Notes: generated by a model from the sequence alone, not told the origin. 64,000 nucleotides of DNA from Agarivorans aestuarii (GCF_019670125.1 NZ_AP023033.1:2965001-3029000), one strand, 5' to 3'. Shown: positions 1-14,556, numbered from the stretch's first letter. Made by a program: numbers and translations.

Positions 1-456
1 GTTGACCAATTATCCTCATTAGTCGTTCAGCACAAAGGCAACTGGTTAGCCAGCAGCCTAACTGAGCTAGCCGGCCAATTTGCAGGCATTCTGCACTTAG
101 AAGTAGACGAGCAACACCTTGAAGCCCTAAGCCATGATCTACTTAATCAACAAAATCTACTGGTGAATATTGCCGAAGGCGATAGCAGTAATAATGAAGA
201 CCACCAGCAAGTAGCTATTACCGTGACCGCCAATGACCGCGTGGGCATTGTACAAGAGGTGACCCAAGCACTTAATGCGCTGGGTGTAAGTTTAAGCGAA
301 ATAAATACCCATGTTGCCAGCGCCCCCAACTGGGGAGGCCTTATATTTACCGCTAATCTCAGTGTGCCATGTGCCAACGACGAACAGTTGGGCACAATTC
401 AAGAGTCTTTGGAATCATTAGCCGACGATCTAATGGTAGATATTGAACAAGACTAA
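1..456 (+). CDS. gcvR: GcvR-like ACT-domain regulatory protein, 5' end missing
   Basis: The reading frame is open from base 1, so the start lies outside the window; 151 codons are visible. The C-terminal half has a clear ACT-domain pattern (VAITVTANDRVGIVQEVTQ, followed by alternating strands and an INTHV segment). The visible N-terminal part looks like the end of a first ACT domain. Two ACT domains and little else is the layout of GcvR, the accessory repressor of the glycine cleavage operon, which acts through GcvA in enterics. The stretch is too short to rule out another double-ACT protein. The gene ends 36 bases before ppk, so the two could be cotranscribed. Confidence 0.7.
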   Translation, partial: VDQLSSLVVQHKGNWLASSLTELAGQFAGILHLEVDEQHLEALSHDLLNQQNLLVNIAEGDSSNNEDHQQVAITVTANDRVGIVQEVTQALNALGVSLSEINTHVASAPNWGGLIFTANLSVPCANDEQLGTIQESLESLADDLMVDIEQD

Positions 457-492
457 TTCTCCACTTTAAGAAGTAAGTATCAAAGGTGAACA

Positions 493-2580
493 ATGAGCGA
501 CAGTCTATATATAGAGAAAGAGTTAAGCTGGCTTTCGTTTAATCAACGAGTTTTGCAAGAAGCGCAAGACCATTCAGTACCGATTATCGAGCGAGTTCGA
601 TTTTTAGGTATTTTTTCCAACAACCAAGATGAGTTTTATAAAGTAAGGGTTGCTGCACTAAAACGTCGAATTATCCTTAATGAGCTTAAATCCAAAGACG
701 ATGGCTCAATTCAACTACTCAACGACGTACAAGCCAAGTTAGCAGAGCTGCAGCAAGACTTCGACGATACCTATCGCGAGATTATTCTTACCCTAGCGCG
801 CCGTAATATCTTTTTGATTAACGAAGATCAACTGAGCGAAAATCATCAAAACTGGGTAAGAAAATACTTTAAAGACAAAGTATTGCGTCATATTACGCCA
901 ATAGTATTAACCAAACGTACCGACTTAGTTCGCTTTTTAAAAGACGAATACACCTACCTTGCGGTAGAAGTAAAAAAAGCAGATAAAGAAAGCCACCTAT
1001 TGATTGAGATCCCAACCGACAGCTTACCGCGTTTTGTGGTACTGCCGCCCGATGGCTCAAAAACCCGTAAAACCTTAATCATTTTGGATAACATCATCCG
1101 CTTCTGTTTAGATGATTTGTTACGAGGTTTTTACGAATACGATTCCGTTGCGGCCTACTCAATCAAGATGACTCGAGATGCCGAGTACGATCTTACAGAC
1201 GAAGTAGACCAAGGCCTGCTAGAAAAAATGTCTGAGGGTATTAAGCAGCGTTTAACCGCCGAACCAGTGCGCTTTGTTTACGATCGAGAAATGCCCAACA
1301 GCATGGTGAAGCGTTTAAGTAAAATGCTGCACATTTCTAAACTTGACCACAGCGTAAGTGGTAGCCGCTACCATAACTTTAAAGACTTCATTGGTTTTCC
1401 AAATGTGGGCAGAAAGTACTTAGAAAACCCTAAGCTGCCTGCTCTGAACTGCCGTGACTTCGACAGCTTTGATACGGTATTTAATGCCATTAGCGCGCGG
1501 GATATTCTGCTCTACTACCCTTATCATAAATTCCGTTATATTTCGGAGTTTGTACGCCAAGCGTCTTTTGACCCCAAAGTCACCAGCATCAAAATCAATA
1601 TCTACCGCGTGGCGAAAAAGTCTCACTTAATGAACTCACTAATTGATGCCGCTAACAATGGCAAACGAGTTACAGTAGTTATTGAACTGCGCGCTCGTTT
1701 TGATGAGGGAGCTAATATTGGCTGGGCGCAAATGCTTACAGATGCTGGGGTAAAAGTAGTATTTGGCGTACCTTCGCTAAAAGTGCACTCAAAGCTCCTT
1801 TTAATCACCCGCAAAGAAGACGACCAAAGGGTGTATTACAGCCACATTGGCACTGGCAACTTTCACGAGAAAACGGCCAAAATTTATACCGATTTTGCGT
1901 TGTTCACCAAAAACCAAGAAATTGGCCAAGAAGTAGAAAACGTATTTAGTTTCATTCAAAAGCCTTATCGACGCTTTAAATTCCAACACCTTATTGTTTC
2001 GCCCAACGATACGCGCCGACGCTTGTTTAGTTTAATAGATTACGAAATCAATCAAGCTAACGCCGGCAACCCTGCGGCAATCACGATTAAAGTGAACAAC
2101 TTAGTCGACAAAGGCGTAGTCACTCGCTTGTATGCGGCCAGTAAAGCGGGAGTTAAAATCCGCATGATTATTCGTGGTATGTGTTCTTTAGTACCAGGGC
2201 TTGAAGGCAATAATGACAATATAAAAATTATCAGCATTGTCGATCGCTTCTTAGAGCACCCAAGGGTATTCCACTTCCATCATAGCGGCGAAGATCAGGT
2301 TTATATTGCCTCTTTCGATTGGATGACCCGCAACATCGAAGAGCGTGTTGAAGTTGGTGTACCTATTTACAATGACGAGCTTAAACAGCGGGTGATTGAT
2401 TTAATGGACCTACAATTTGCTGATACTACCAAGGCGCGAATTATCGATGCCAAGCAGCAAAACAAATACGTTCAGCGCGGTAACCGTCGTAAGATCCGCT
2501 CTCAAATGTGGACTCACGATTACCTAAAAGCGATTGAATCTAAGCCGCGACGCAAGGTTCAAGAAGAAGACAGTAACTAA
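493..2580 (+). CDS. ppk: Polyphosphate kinase 1
   Basis: This 695-residue protein makes long-chain polyphosphate from ATP at the membrane, by way of a phosphohistidine. Its length matches the usual PPK1 size of about 690. The N-terminal domain opens with the typical ELSWLSFNQRVLQEA segment. The first phospholipase-D-like half carries VKVHSKLLLI with the family's catalytic histidine, and the second carries the FHFHHSGEDQVYIASFDWM block. The start has a Shine-Dalgarno (AAGGTG) just upstream. It is followed at once by a strong terminator. The usual partner ppx is not in this window. Phosphate genes lie 15 kb away, but no Pho box is seen in front of this gene. Confidence 0.97.
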   Translation: MSDSLYIEKELSWLSFNQRVLQEAQDHSVPIIERVRFLGIFSNNQDEFYKVRVAALKRRIILNELKSKDDGSIQLLNDVQAKLAELQQDFDDTYREIILTLARRNIFLINEDQLSENHQNWVRKYFKDKVLRHITPIVLTKRTDLVRFLKDEYTYLAVEVKKADKESHLLIEIPTDSLPRFVVLPPDGSKTRKTLIILDNIIRFCLDDLLRGFYEYDSVAAYSIKMTRDAEYDLTDEVDQGLLEKMSEGIKQRLTAEPVRFVYDREMPNSMVKRLSKMLHISKLDHSVSGSRYHNFKDFIGFPNVGRKYLENPKLPALNCRDFDSFDTVFNAISARDILLYYPYHKFRYISEFVRQASFDPKVTSIKINIYRVAKKSHLMNSLIDAANNGKRVTVVIELRARFDEGANIGWAQMLTDAGVKVVFGVPSLKVHSKLLLITRKEDDQRVYYSHIGTGNFHEKTAKIYTDFALFTKNQEIGQEVENVFSFIQKPYRRFKFQHLIVSPNDTRRRLFSLIDYEINQANAGNPAAITIKVNNLVDKGVVTRLYAASKAGVKIRMIIRGMCSLVPGLEGNNDNIKIISIVDRFLEHPRVFHFHHSGEDQVYIASFDWMTRNIEERVEVGVPIYNDELKQRVIDLMDLQFADTTKARIIDAKQQNKYVQRGNRRKIRSQMWTHDYLKAIESKPRRKVQEEDSN

Positions 2581-2594
2581 GAGTATTGTTACCG

Positions 2595-2622
2595 AAAAGG
2601 CCGCTAACTAGCGGCCTTTTTT
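2595..2622. terminator. Bidirectional intrinsic terminator after ppk
   Basis: A 10-bp stem (AAAAGGCCGC / GCGGCCTTTT) around a 6-base loop has a T run on either strand. It can end both ppk and the converging HD hydrolase gene. Confidence 0.9.
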
Positions 2623-2666
2623 ATTGCGCAAAGCCGCTAGTTTTATTAACAAGCCGAAATTGAAAC

Positions 2667-3305
2667 TTAGTGCGGTGGTTCTAGTTCGTCGCTTAACTGG
2701 GCTAAATACGCCCTCATAAATTGACTACGTTTTTCAGCCTCGCGCTTAGCCGCTGTGGTGTGCACCGTATCTGCAATGTTCAGTAATTTAATAAAGAAAT
2801 GGTCGATGGTGTATTGACTATCATCAGGTACTCTTGATTCACACATTGGGTCATCACGATGATAAAGTGGGCGTTGTAAGCCAGTTCCTACTTGAATACA
2901 GCGACTAATGCCTATGGCGCCTAGCGCGTCTATACGATCTGCATCTTGAACAATCTTTGCTTCAAGGCTGCTTGGCTTAATATCTGCGCTGTAACTATGG
3001 GCTTCTATTGCATGATGAATGTCACTTAAGTAATGAGTTGGGTAAGCAATTGACTTAAGAAAATCAACTGCCTTATTTGCCGCTAAACTAGAAGCCAGCC
3101 TGCGCTGAGGGTGGTTTTTAGGCAGTGATACACAATCGTGTAACCAAGCGGCTGGAACCACTACTTCAAGCTTGCCCTCTTCTTGTATACACAGGTAGGT
3201 AGCCAATTTAACGACTCGCTCAATATGGTCGATATCGTGGGCAGTATCACTGGTCTGCAGCCCCTGTAAAAACTGTCTGTAATGAGTCTCTAATTGCTTA
3301 ATCAT
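2667..3305 (-). CDS. HD-domain phosphohydrolase (YedJ-like)
   Basis: The 212-residue protein has the HD metal-binding pattern: an early histidine in DTAHDIDHIERV, the HD pair in AAWLHDC, and the late aspartate in IVQDADRIDALGAIG. The order and spacing match the YedJ/YpgQ group of small cytosolic HD hydrolases, some of which act on nucleotides. The substrate here cannot be read from sequence. There is no signal peptide. It converges on ppk, with the shared terminator between them. Confidence 0.85.
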   Translation of the reverse strand: MIKQLETHYRQFLQGLQTSDTAHDIDHIERVVKLATYLCIQEEGKLEVVVPAAWLHDCVSLPKNHPQRRLASSLAANKAVDFLKSIAYPTHYLSDIHHAIEAHSYSADIKPSSLEAKIVQDADRIDALGAIGISRCIQVGTGLQRPLYHRDDPMCESRVPDDSQYTIDHFFIKLLNIADTVHTTAAKREAEKRSQFMRAYLAQLSDELEPPH

Positions 3306-3548
3306 AAAGCTCAGAATAAGAGGTTAGTTAATGGACGTAAACTACCCAAAAGCCCATTTCGAGTCAAAGCTACTAGATCAATTCTTCTCGGTTTCATCAT
3401 AACTAAAGCAAGTAAAAGCCCGCTCAACTTTACGCGATTAAAGCTAGAAAAAGTGTTTACACAAACAACTTTACCATTCATTATTTAATGATAATCGATA
3501 AATAAACATCTTTTATCAGGAAAACTGCCTATATGGAGAAGCAAGGGT

Positions 3549-4262
3549 ATGCAATCACTTGAAGCAATTAGTATCGTTGGTAAACGGATGCGACTAATGC
3601 TATGGGGCTTAGTTGCCTTAATTTTAATTTGTTTGGTGGGCTTCCCTAGCGAACTGGGCTTAGATATTGAACCAATGAAACACAGCCCTTGGGTATTTAG
3701 TTTTCACACGGTTATGGAAATGCTGCTTGGTTATCCCGAACTTATCTTTGAGAACGGTCAAATCATCGACAATGACCTGCATTTTGCTCCCCCTGAACCA
3801 CTGTCACTTACTATGCGCTTTGTTGCAGTGGCTATATTTTTCACCACTAGCCTCATTATGGCTTGTTTGATTTGGCAAATTGACCGTTTGTTCTTAGCCT
3901 ACAGTAAAGGCAAGGTTTTCACTCAAGAAACCACTCGCAGTTTTCAATATATTGGCTGGGCATTAGTTGCGCTGTTTACAGTAAACAGTATTGCGAGCTA
4001 CCTCATCGAGCAATTAGTGTTTCCTATGGAAATGCCGATTGGCTTGCCTTTCCCACCACCTCCAGAAGATTTATTTGGCTTTATGCCACCGCCGCCTCCA
4101 GAACACCTATTTGGTCTTATTCCACCGCCTCATGAATGGGTAAGCTTGGAGTATATACAGTTAGACTTCCCATTACTTCTAGCAGGCTTGTTTATGATTA
4201 TGGTCGCCCACGTGATGAAGTTGGGCATGCAAATTCAAGCCGATGTTGACGCAACCATTTAG
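3549..4262 (+). CDS. DUF2975-type membrane protein with proline-rich loop
   Basis: The 237-residue protein has four predicted membrane segments (about 14-32, 92-112, 137-158 and 208-230), the plan of DUF2975 proteins. Between the third and fourth segments lies an imperfect proline-rich repeat (FPPPPEDLFGF, then MPPPPPEHLFGL, then IPPPHE). That repeat is not a usual family trait and contains runs of four and five prolines, which normally need EF-P for translation. The next gene, 12 bases on, is a small XRE regulator; this pairing is standard for DUF2975 and resembles the Bacillus YoaS-YozG pair. No biochemical role is established for the family. Confidence 0.8.
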   Translation: MQSLEAISIVGKRMRLMLWGLVALILICLVGFPSELGLDIEPMKHSPWVFSFHTVMEMLLGYPELIFENGQIIDNDLHFAPPEPLSLTMRFVAVAIFFTTSLIMACLIWQIDRLFLAYSKGKVFTQETTRSFQYIGWALVALFTVNSIASYLIEQLVFPMEMPIGLPFPPPPEDLFGFMPPPPPEHLFGLIPPPHEWVSLEYIQLDFPLLLAGLFMIMVAHVMKLGMQIQADVDATI

Positions 4263-4274
4263 CAGGAGCGAGCA

Positions 4275-4493
4275 ATGACGATAGTAATTAATCTAGACGT
4301 AATGCTAGCCAAAAGAAAAATGCGTTTGAACGATCTGTCAGACGCTGTGGGCATATCCGTTCAAAACTTATCGATTTTGAAAACAGGCCGCGCCAAAGCC
4401 ATTAGGTTTTCAACACTAAGCGCAATTTGTCAGGTTTTAGAATGCCAACCTGGCGATTTACTCGAGTATCAGCCGGAGCAAGATGCTCGCTAA
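4275..4493 (+). CDS. Small XRE-family regulator (YozG-like)
   Basis: The 72-residue protein is almost entirely one Cro/CI helix-turn-helix (MRLNDLSDAVGISVQNLSIL through LSAICQVLECQPGDLLEY). It has no sensor domain. AGGAGCGAGC sits just before the ATG. It directly follows the DUF2975 gene and is almost certainly cotranscribed with it; regulators of this type usually act on their own operon. The short secreted protein downstream may be a third member. Confidence 0.9.
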   Translation: MTIVINLDVMLAKRKMRLNDLSDAVGISVQNLSILKTGRAKAIRFSTLSAICQVLECQPGDLLEYQPEQDAR

Positions 4494-4542
4494 TTCGATA
4501 AGAACAAACAGCAGAATCCAATAAAGTTACAAGGAACTAAAC

Positions 4543-5043
4543 ATGAACTACCGACTTAAACAAAACCTAAGACTGTTCGCACCTGTTCTTGCTTTTGCAT
4601 TCTATTTTTCGGGTTTGCACGCAGAAGAAGTTCGCAATCTAGAAAACTTAAGCGACCCGTTTGTAGTAGTAGATTATGATGCTTCGATCGCTAACTTACC
4701 GAGCGATAAACAAGCTCTTGCAAGAGACTGGCGAAAGCAAATGCTCGCGTTAGAACAGCAATTAGAAAGTGCTGAAAACACCGATAAACTCAAAGTAAAC
4801 GTCACCTTCAATACACTTTATCAGCAGTTAGATCAGCTATTCGCTGATAACCAAACAGATTTGATAAAGGTAAATGTCCTAGCAAACTTAAGTAACGAAG
4901 AACAATTACAAGCTTTGGAGCTATGGCGAGATATCCAACTTAAAGAGATAGATCTGCTAAGTCACAATTATAGTGAAACCGAAGAACAAGAATTGTACAA
5001 AAAATACGCGAAGCTAGACGCAATTTTAGCTTCTATTGATTAG
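4543..5043 (+). CDS. Small exported protein of unknown function
   Basis: The 166-residue product starts with a Sec-type signal peptide (charged start, then LFAPVLAFAFYFSGLHA, cleavage likely after HAE or nearby). The mature part is hydrophilic, acidic and largely helical, with no motif I recognise. A clear ribosome site (AAGGAACTAAAC) precedes the ATG. It lies 49 bases after the XRE gene on the same strand and may belong to that operon. Confidence 0.75.
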   Translation: MNYRLKQNLRLFAPVLAFAFYFSGLHAEEVRNLENLSDPFVVVDYDASIANLPSDKQALARDWRKQMLALEQQLESAENTDKLKVNVTFNTLYQQLDQLFADNQTDLIKVNVLANLSNEEQLQALELWRDIQLKEIDLLSHNYSETEEQELYKKYAKLDAILASID

Positions 5044-5441
5044 TTAAACTATTATATTGCAATTGAAGGAATGTTCGATTAAACGTCTTCTATTAGCCTC
5101 TAGCCAGCGTGAAATATAGCGATTGCTAAGATACACAAGCAATCGCTTATAAAGCTGCATGTCATTGTCCAAGCCCCCTTTTTACAAAGCCTTTACACTT
5201 TCTCACATGTCAATTTCGTTATCTCACAAGACGTTGAATTTCTTCGCTTAGTTTGACCAGTTCTTGAGTTTTTACTATTCGATTTGACCTTAAAATTATA
5301 TCAATCCAATACTAAGGCGTAACAAAAAATACACATTAGAATCACGTTGATAAACGTGCTCTTAACGAGTGGTATAGTCACGCTACAGGAAATCATGTGT
5401 GACTAGTTCGTTGGTAACTTTAACGGAATAGGGACACCTAA
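5044..5441. other. Intergenic leader before the GH11 gene, with inverted repeat
   Basis: This AT-rich gene-free stretch must hold the promoter of the xylanase-like gene. A perfect 10-bp inverted repeat, AGCGATTGCT and AGCAATCGCT at 5118-5127 and 5138-5147, could be an operator or a weak hairpin; no T run follows it. I see no ORF with a ribosome site and no RNA gene I can name. Confidence 0.5.
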
Positions 5442-6251
5442 ATGAAAACTCCATTGTTAGCGCTAACACTAACGCTTAGCTCTTTACTCTTAACCGCTCC
5501 AAGCACGGTAAGTGCGGCAAGCATAGGCAAAACCATCTGTGACCCAGCTGCAGACTCCGGCAACGGTTATGGCTCCGGTTACTACCGTGGTAACTTCTAC
5601 TCTTGGTTTGAATTGAGTCAAAACGATATTAAAACGTGTAAAGTGAAGCTTGGTTTATATAACGAAGCAAACCGTCATTATCGTGCCGAATGGGATATGG
5701 CTAAGTCATGGGGCGAAGATGCCATTGGCGGATTAGGCTGGAATACAGGGGCGAGATATCGCAAGATTGGTTATAACGTTGGCGAGCTCACCAGTAACTC
5801 CAATATTCAAAAAGCCTTAGTGGCCCTATATGGGTGGTCATGCAGTGGCAGTACCTCGCAAGAGTACTATGTAGTAGATACCTGGAAAGGGCCTGGAAAA
5901 TTCGTACCTTGGGATGAAAAAGTCGGCGCTCCAGCGAAAAGCAAAGGTACAGTTAAGGCCAACAACGCCACTTACGATGTATACGTCGTAGATCGGAATG
6001 GCGCACAATATTGTGGTAGCGGTAACGACCGAAGCTTCAAACAGTTTTGGAGCGTACGCCGCTCTCCTACTTCTAAGGGTAACAACCATAACTTAGATTT
6101 TGGACCTCACGTAAATCGTTGGGACAACTCGGATTTAGGTTTTAAAGCTGATGGAATATCGAACGGTTACCAAATTCTCGCTATTGAAATATTTGGTGAC
6201 GCTAACATCAATCACAAAGGCGCTGTAGATATCTCTCTTTGGCCACGATAA
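5442..6251 (+). CDS. Secreted GH11-family endo-1,4-beta-xylanase-like protein
   Basis: The 269-residue protein has a clear signal peptide (cleavage near VSA-AS, residue 25). The rest can be aligned by eye to the GH11 jelly-roll: YSWFEL (family YSFWTD), a YRAEW strand followed by GLGWNTG (family GGKGWQPG), EYYVVDTW with the nucleophile Glu at 141, YDVYVVDR, QFWSVRRSPTS, and GYQILAIE with the acid/base Glu at 249. Both catalytic glutamates are therefore kept. It differs from classical GH11 in having cysteines and an EIFGDANI segment where EGYQSSG is usual, so it is a divergent member. It would cut xylan outside the cell. It is preceded by GGGACACCTAA. Confidence 0.8.
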   Translation: MKTPLLALTLTLSSLLLTAPSTVSAASIGKTICDPAADSGNGYGSGYYRGNFYSWFELSQNDIKTCKVKLGLYNEANRHYRAEWDMAKSWGEDAIGGLGWNTGARYRKIGYNVGELTSNSNIQKALVALYGWSCSGSTSQEYYVVDTWKGPGKFVPWDEKVGAPAKSKGTVKANNATYDVYVVDRNGAQYCGSGNDRSFKQFWSVRRSPTSKGNNHNLDFGPHVNRWDNSDLGFKADGISNGYQILAIEIFGDANINHKGAVDISLWPR

Positions 6252-6272
6252 CGCTTAACCTAAAATGAAATA

Positions 6273-6300
6273 AAGCCAAGTGTTGAATAACACTTGGCTT
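6273..6300. terminator. 12-bp hairpin after the GH11 gene
   Basis: A perfect stem AAGCCAAGTGTT / AACACTTGGCTT with a GAAT loop. The + strand lacks a long T run, so it may end transcription weakly or protect the 3' end. Confidence 0.6.
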
Positions 6301-6324
6301 CAAAAGGAATAGTAGGAAGCAACG

Positions 6325-7332
6325 ATGAAAACTTATGGATGGGTACTCTCTTTAGCTGGCACCTTTATCGCAGGCTACCTCGTTGCTGTTATCTACCATC
6401 CAAAGCCGAGCACTGGGGCTTTCTCTCATGAAAACTCACAAACAGATTTAGCAACACTGGAAAACCCTGTAAATAGCAGTGCTAAAAATACAGATTTATT
6501 ATTTAGAAATAGTAACTTAGAAGATAATTTCGCCAATAAGCCTGTTAGCAAACCAGCGCAGGTTCTCGTTAAACACACTCCAGATAACATAGAGCTAAGT
6601 AACAAAGCACATAATGAAGCTAAACCAAATAAAGCAGCGCAGTTTGATGCACTAAAGCACGCTATACAAAATAATCCTGCAAGCTTAGCGAACTCAATTG
6701 AGCAACTAGCAGCGCTTAACATAGACAACCCTGACTTTGATTTACTACTCTCAGCTATTCAAAGCAGCGCTAACTCAAACAGTAAGCAAGCCTTGCTGGG
6801 CTTAGCAGAGCAGTACGCCATGCTAAGTGATGCCCAGTCTCAGCAGAAGTTTCTTTCGCTGCTAAGCAGCGCTTCGGAAATTCAGTCTCCGCTGCTGGTT
6901 CAAGGCTTGGTAGACCTAGTAACACTAGAGCAAACCGATACTAATACACGAGTAGAAGCCTTAAGTTTGTTAAAGCCTTATCAAATATCAGATCCAGAAC
7001 GACAAGTAATTACCGGTGAATTGGAACAGCAAGTATTAACAGCCGATGGTGATGAAGCAGAAATGCTGCTATCTCAGCTGATGCGCTTTAGCCACAATCA
7101 ACAGCGCTCTGTTATTGCCAGTGACATGCTTTACAACAGTTCACAAGCAATCCAACTAGCAGTACTAAACAACATTAATAGCGGCAGCATTCCTGCAGCA
7201 GATAACTTGAAAACCATTTTATTAGATATGGCCAGCGATCAACAAGATTCCTTGTGGCTTGAAGCACAACAAACGCTGCTCACCTCTTTTGATTTAAGCC
7301 GACAAGAATACGCACGCCTTAGCGCTAACTAA
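6325..7332 (+). CDS. Membrane-anchored protein of unknown function, helical repeat-like
   Basis: The 335-residue protein has one N-terminal membrane segment (WVLSLAGTFIAGYLVAVIY). A low-complexity, asparagine/lysine-rich linker follows (about 30-110), then a leucine- and alanine-rich helical region (110-335) that looks like HEAT/ARM-type repeats. No catalytic motif is visible. The body should be periplasmic, anchored in the inner membrane. It follows the GH11 gene on the same strand with only a hairpin between. I cannot assign a function. Confidence 0.7.
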   Translation: MKTYGWVLSLAGTFIAGYLVAVIYHPKPSTGAFSHENSQTDLATLENPVNSSAKNTDLLFRNSNLEDNFANKPVSKPAQVLVKHTPDNIELSNKAHNEAKPNKAAQFDALKHAIQNNPASLANSIEQLAALNIDNPDFDLLLSAIQSSANSNSKQALLGLAEQYAMLSDAQSQQKFLSLLSSASEIQSPLLVQGLVDLVTLEQTDTNTRVEALSLLKPYQISDPERQVITGELEQQVLTADGDEAEMLLSQLMRFSHNQQRSVIASDMLYNSSQAIQLAVLNNINSGSIPAADNLKTILLDMASDQQDSLWLEAQQTLLTSFDLSRQEYARLSAN

Positions 7333-7338
7333 CTTAGC

Positions 7339-12656
<5,318 letters not shown>

Positions 12657-12736
12657 TTAATAGCAGTGATAACAAGTTTATTGGCTGATTTTAGTTGGCC
12701 TATCTCGGCAAAAATGAGAGCAGAATCACGAAAGCA

Positions 12737-12750
12737 GGAAAACGTTTACA
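12737..12750. promoter_or_regulatory. Putative LacI-family operator upstream of lacZ
   Basis: GGAAAACGTTTACA contains the palindromic core AAACGTTT, typical of LacI/GalR-type operators. It sits about 155 bases before the lacZ start. The regulator is not in the window, so this is inference from the motif only. Confidence 0.45.
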
Positions 12751-12761
12751 CAAAGTAAATG

Positions 12762-12791
12762 AAATGTAACTACTAGCGAGTAGTTACATTT
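12762..12791. terminator. 13-bp perfect hairpin downstream of the PEP-CTERM gene
   Basis: AAATGTAACTACT and its exact complement flank an AGCG loop. It lies just past the stop of the PEP-CTERM gene on the minus strand and is probably its terminator, though AT-rich. An operator role toward lacZ is possible because it also lies in the lacZ upstream region. Confidence 0.5.
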
Positions 12792-12821
12792 GGTTTAGTA
12801 GAAAAACAAAGCGTAAAGCGC

Positions 12822-13769
12822 TTAGGAAACTTGAGTATTTTTGCGTGCTAGTCGCGCACTAATCACACCAAGTATAGCCAGTATGAATATGCCAAAGGTA
12901 CTTGGTTCATTGATACGCGTGATAGAAGGATCGGAAGGGTCTCGCGCCCAAACGTTTAAGTGCGATATAGCCTGTGCACTATTACCATTCGGATTAAGAA
13001 AATCCCCAGTATTTAAACTACCTGATAGCTTATATGGGGTATTAAAGTTTAAACTTGAAGCGGGATAGTCACTTAACTCCTGGGCAAAAATATCGATAAA
13101 GTCGAAGTCGTAAAGGATAAAACCATTACCTGCTTTTATCGAGAACACAAGGTGGTCGAAAGTCGCCTCACCTAACAACTGAGAGACTTGGTCGATAATA
13201 CTTGGATCGGTTTCTATAACCCAATCTACTGCTTTGCACTCGCCGTTATCATCATCCACACAAGTAAACGTCATGTTTAGTAGAGCGTCGATATCAAGGA
13301 ATAATCCACCACTAGTAATTGGTCCTGCCTGATCATAGTTCACCGCTAATTGGTCATTCTGCCCTATCGCGCCACCTACACTAGCCAAGTGAATCCAGCC
13401 AGGATCATCGGCAATGCCTGCAGGAAAGTCATCCAAATTTTGCAGCTCTTCTGGCTCAATAAAAAACAAAGAGTCATCAGGCCCATACTTAGTATTTAGC
13501 AAACCATCGTCTTTTTGACCAATATTCACCTGAGGATCGTTGGCGTTGCCGTCATCATTTCCATCAAACACCAAACAAGCACTGGCTGAATAAGATGGAT
13601 TGACACCTCCCAATAATTCACTTGCCTCTCCTGACTCCATAATAGAATTTAAGGTAGCACGAGAAGGGTCACACACTCCGCCCACCACGAAGCTTGTTAC
13701 TGGAGTAGCCCAAAGGTTGAAGGAAGATAGAATGGCAAAGAAGCCGGCCACAATAGGCAAAGTTTTCAT
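12822..13769 (-). CDS. PEP-CTERM sorted extracellular protein
   Basis: The 315-residue protein has an N-terminal signal peptide (MKTLPIVAGFFAILSSFNLWA). It ends with the tripartite PEP-CTERM tail: the EPSTF motif at about residue 288, a hydrophobic helix (GIFILAILGVISA) and a basic end (RLARKN). Such proteins are processed by an exosortase, which must lie elsewhere in the genome. The middle part is acidic, contains four cysteines and is rich in Asp/Asn (LVFDGNDDGNANDPQ), suggesting calcium-binding loops. I do not recognise a functional domain. The motif reads NEPST instead of PEPST, as often seen in marine gammaproteobacteria. Confidence 0.85.
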   Translation of the reverse strand: MKTLPIVAGFFAILSSFNLWATPVTSFVVGGVCDPSRATLNSIMESGEASELLGGVNPSYSASACLVFDGNDDGNANDPQVNIGQKDDGLLNTKYGPDDSLFFIEPEELQNLDDFPAGIADDPGWIHLASVGGAIGQNDQLAVNYDQAGPITSGGLFLDIDALLNMTFTCVDDDNGECKAVDWVIETDPSIIDQVSQLLGEATFDHLVFSIKAGNGFILYDFDFIDIFAQELSDYPASSLNFNTPYKLSGSLNTGDFLNPNGNSAQAISHLNVWARDPSDPSITRINEPSTFGIFILAILGVISARLARKNTQVS

Positions 13770-14067
13770 AAAACTAACGCTCTTTTTGGTATAGCCGATA
13801 CTGATAACGATACCAATAAAGTCCCATTATTAGTGATATCCAAATAAAAGCATAAACTAAGCCACCAGTTAAAATTAACTTCATTTCAATAACTTGAATT
13901 GTCTAATAAAAAATAAAATTATCAGTATGTAAAAAACTTAGACACTTGTAACACCTATTTTACACTGATAATTTTATCTAATAATCAAACGCTTAGTAGC
14001 TGATTTCAGATAGAGCGAATACACTATAATTGCTACACTGCGGCAAAGAATTGCAATAGGCAAAACA

Positions 14068-14553
14068 ATGACCACCGTATACTACCTAAAACTAACTCAG
14101 CTTGAGCAACTCAACGCTAAGCCCCTTCCCGAACATGTAAGAATTGAAGAAATAGAAACAAATCAGGCTGAGCTAAGTCGCCAGTTTTACACTGAAGTTG
14201 GCAAGCATTGGCAATGGACAGATAAGCTAGTATGGACTGAGCAACAATGGGTCGACTATACCCAGCCAGCAAACCTACGAACCTTTGGCGCCTATTCAGG
14301 TGAACAATTTGTTGGTTACTTTGAACTAAATAAACACCAAGATAACAGCGTAGAAATCATCTACTTTGGTCTAGATAAAGCATTCTTTGGCCAAGGCTTA
14401 GGCGGCGGTTTACTCAGCCAGTGCATTAAAACAGCATGGCAATGGCAAGCAACACGTGTCTGGGTACACACCTGCGATTTAGACCACCCGGCAGCACTTG
14501 CTAACTATAAAGCTCGAGGTATGGCGCTCTATAAAACCGAGCTTGAAGAATAA
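14068..14553 (+). CDS. GNAT-family N-acetyltransferase
   Basis: The 161-residue protein has the GNAT fold. The acetyl-CoA pyrophosphate loop is seen in FGQGLGGGLLSQCI (Q-x-x-G-x-G pattern), with the following WVHTCDLDHPAALANYKARGM strand-helix typical of motif B. The N-terminal 40 residues are variable. The substrate is unknown. The gene stands alone, followed by a terminator that also serves the converging peroxidase gene. Confidence 0.88.
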   Translation: MTTVYYLKLTQLEQLNAKPLPEHVRIEEIETNQAELSRQFYTEVGKHWQWTDKLVWTEQQWVDYTQPANLRTFGAYSGEQFVGYFELNKHQDNSVEIIYFGLDKAFFGQGLGGGLLSQCIKTAWQWQATRVWVHTCDLDHPAALANYKARGMALYKTELEE

Positions 14554-14556
14554 AAA

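Noticed and set aside
3294-3488. 64-codon + frame upstream of the DUF2975 gene
   Set aside because: Composition is not protein-like, it overlaps the HD gene start, and it has no ribosome site.
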